A stretch of 64,000 bases of DNA, from contig NZ_JAFMSU010000003.1 in assembly GCF_017916365.1 (NCBI RefSeq), positions 372,001 through 436,000 on the forward strand, given 5' to 3'. The translations under genes and the position numbers were made by a program. The notes below the pieces were generated by a model that was given only the letters and a program-made list of their open reading frames with translations, had not been told where the DNA came from and made no database searches. This document shows, in pieces, positions 63,479 through 64,000 of this stretch. Numbering within the stretch: the first letter of the stretch is position 1; every line of letters begins with the position of its first letter. Origin of the DNA: Rufibacter roseolus. GTDB taxonomy: Bacteria > Bacteroidota > Bacteroidia > Cytophagales > Hymenobacteraceae.

Positions 63479-64000
63479 TTAAATTTCATTTGAAACTGCC
63501 TTGGCAGTGTGGGGCGTGGACATGAAGGAACTCTTTGCTTTCTTTATCTGGAACAAGGCTTTCACCATGCACAGTAGCGCGTAAGGAAGCTGGACCACCG
63601 CTTTCCACAGCTGTCTATTCCGGTAAAACTTCCCTGGCAAGGCAATAAGCAATGCCGCGCTCAACATCAGCAGCAACGTTGCCCAGAACAGAGGAGACGG
63701 TCCCACGGGCAAAACCAAAGAGGCTAGAAAAAAGAAGCCCAGCACACCTATGAGCAATATCCGAGGCACCAGAAAAGCCTGGACCACCTTATTGAAGAAC
63801 TCGAAATTGCCGCTCCGGAAAAGCTGAACAAATCCCTCAAAAGCATACTTCTTCAGAAACTCAATCTGGGCGGCGATCCACCGGGTGCGCTGCTGGGTAA
63901 ATACCTTCGCATTCTCTATTTTCTCGTCATAAACGAACACGTTGTCCAGGTAGCAGATCTTCTCCTGGTCTTTGACGATCCTGAAATCCAACTCTTTGTC
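63479..64000 (-). CDS. membrane-bound GT2 glycosyltransferase, C-terminal part (cut by window end)
   Basis: Only the last 173 residues are inside the window; the frame stays open at base 64000. The visible part has the processive GT2 motif QQRTRW (Q-x-x-R-W) followed by IAAQIEFLKKYAFEGF, then at least three hydrophobic helices and a polar tail. It is a cellulose-synthase/hyaluronan-synthase-like enzyme, probably acting with the GT2 at 62140. Confidence 0.82.
   Translation of the reverse strand, partial: DKELDFRIVKDQEKICYLDNVFVYDEKIENAKVFTQQRTRWIAAQIEFLKKYAFEGFVQLFRSGNFEFFNKVVQAFLVPRILLIGVLGFFFLASLVLPVGPSPLFWATLLLMLSAALLIALPGKFYRNRQLWKAVVQLPYALLCMVKALFQIKKAKSSFMSTPHTAKAVSNEI

Noticed and set aside
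1..64000. tRNA, rRNA, integrase, transposase or phage genes
   Set aside because: No tRNA T-loop-like sequence in a suitable context, no rRNA-like stretch, and no recognisable recombinase or phage protein was found by reading. A tRNAscan or profile search could still find a short RNA.

Overview
The window looks like a chromosomal segment of a Bacteroidota bacterium, most probably Cytophagales/Hymenobacteraceae (Rufibacter- or Pontibacter-like). This is an inference from gene content: a glutaminyl cyclase lipoprotein, a TetR plus ABC1-kinase pair, a DUF2628 protein and RlmF. Further support comes from scarce Shine-Dalgarno sequences, TAnnTTTG-type -7 boxes, moderate GC and AT-rich promoter regions. 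No rRNA, tRNA, CRISPR array, integrase or intact insertion sequence was recognised by eye.

Region 1 (1-28 kb) is housekeeping and accessory DNA with short, often single-gene units. In order it carries a Rieske-FAD oxidoreductase, an acyl desaturase, a small conserved protein, an RhlE-like DEAD-box helicase, a SnoaL-cupin lipoprotein and a six-PAS histidine kinase. Next come glutaminyl cyclase, a TetR/ABC1-kinase operon, RlmF, a DUF4383 protein, a methyltransferase and a GNAT enzyme. These are followed by an ECF sigma factor divergent from a DoxX-like gene, an M3 peptidase, an AsmA-like protein, a DUF2628 protein, a GT39 enzyme, a small secreted LTxxQ-like protein and an orphan response regulator.

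Region 2 (28.6-50.1 kb, mostly + strand) is a surface-polysaccharide locus. It starts with an ABC exporter (Wzm/Wzt, with a C-terminal cargo-binding domain on Wzt) and continues with tightly packed GT2 enzymes, a methyltransferase, a NodB deacetylase and an acyltransferase. A second block holds a HAD hydrolase, a UbiA prenyltransferase, a GMC oxidoreductase and a small Tat-signal protein. That block may modify a lipid-linked sugar, in a way reminiscent of the decaprenyl-phosphoribose pathway. An HTTM-like membrane protein and an unrecognised membrane protein follow.

Region 3 (50.35-64 kb, all - strand) is a second polysaccharide array converging on the first. It contains GtrA, a paralogue of the unrecognised membrane protein, GT8- and GT4-like transferases, a Wzx-type flippase, a pyruvyltransferase, several GT2 enzymes and a hexapeptide acetyltransferase. 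At the edge are two membrane-bound cellulose-synthase-like GT2 enzymes with a 29-codon micro-ORF between them; the last is cut by the window end.

The most striking non-gene signal is a roughly 35-40 bp imperfect palindrome. Its pattern is GTTT..GGGC..TTTTC..GAAAA..GCCC..AAAAC, and it recurs about 18 times, in intergenic DNA only, from about 3.5 to 52.9 kb. Some copies sit in strong hairpins and others lie just before start codons. It is a candidate dispersed regulatory or mobile palindrome family.
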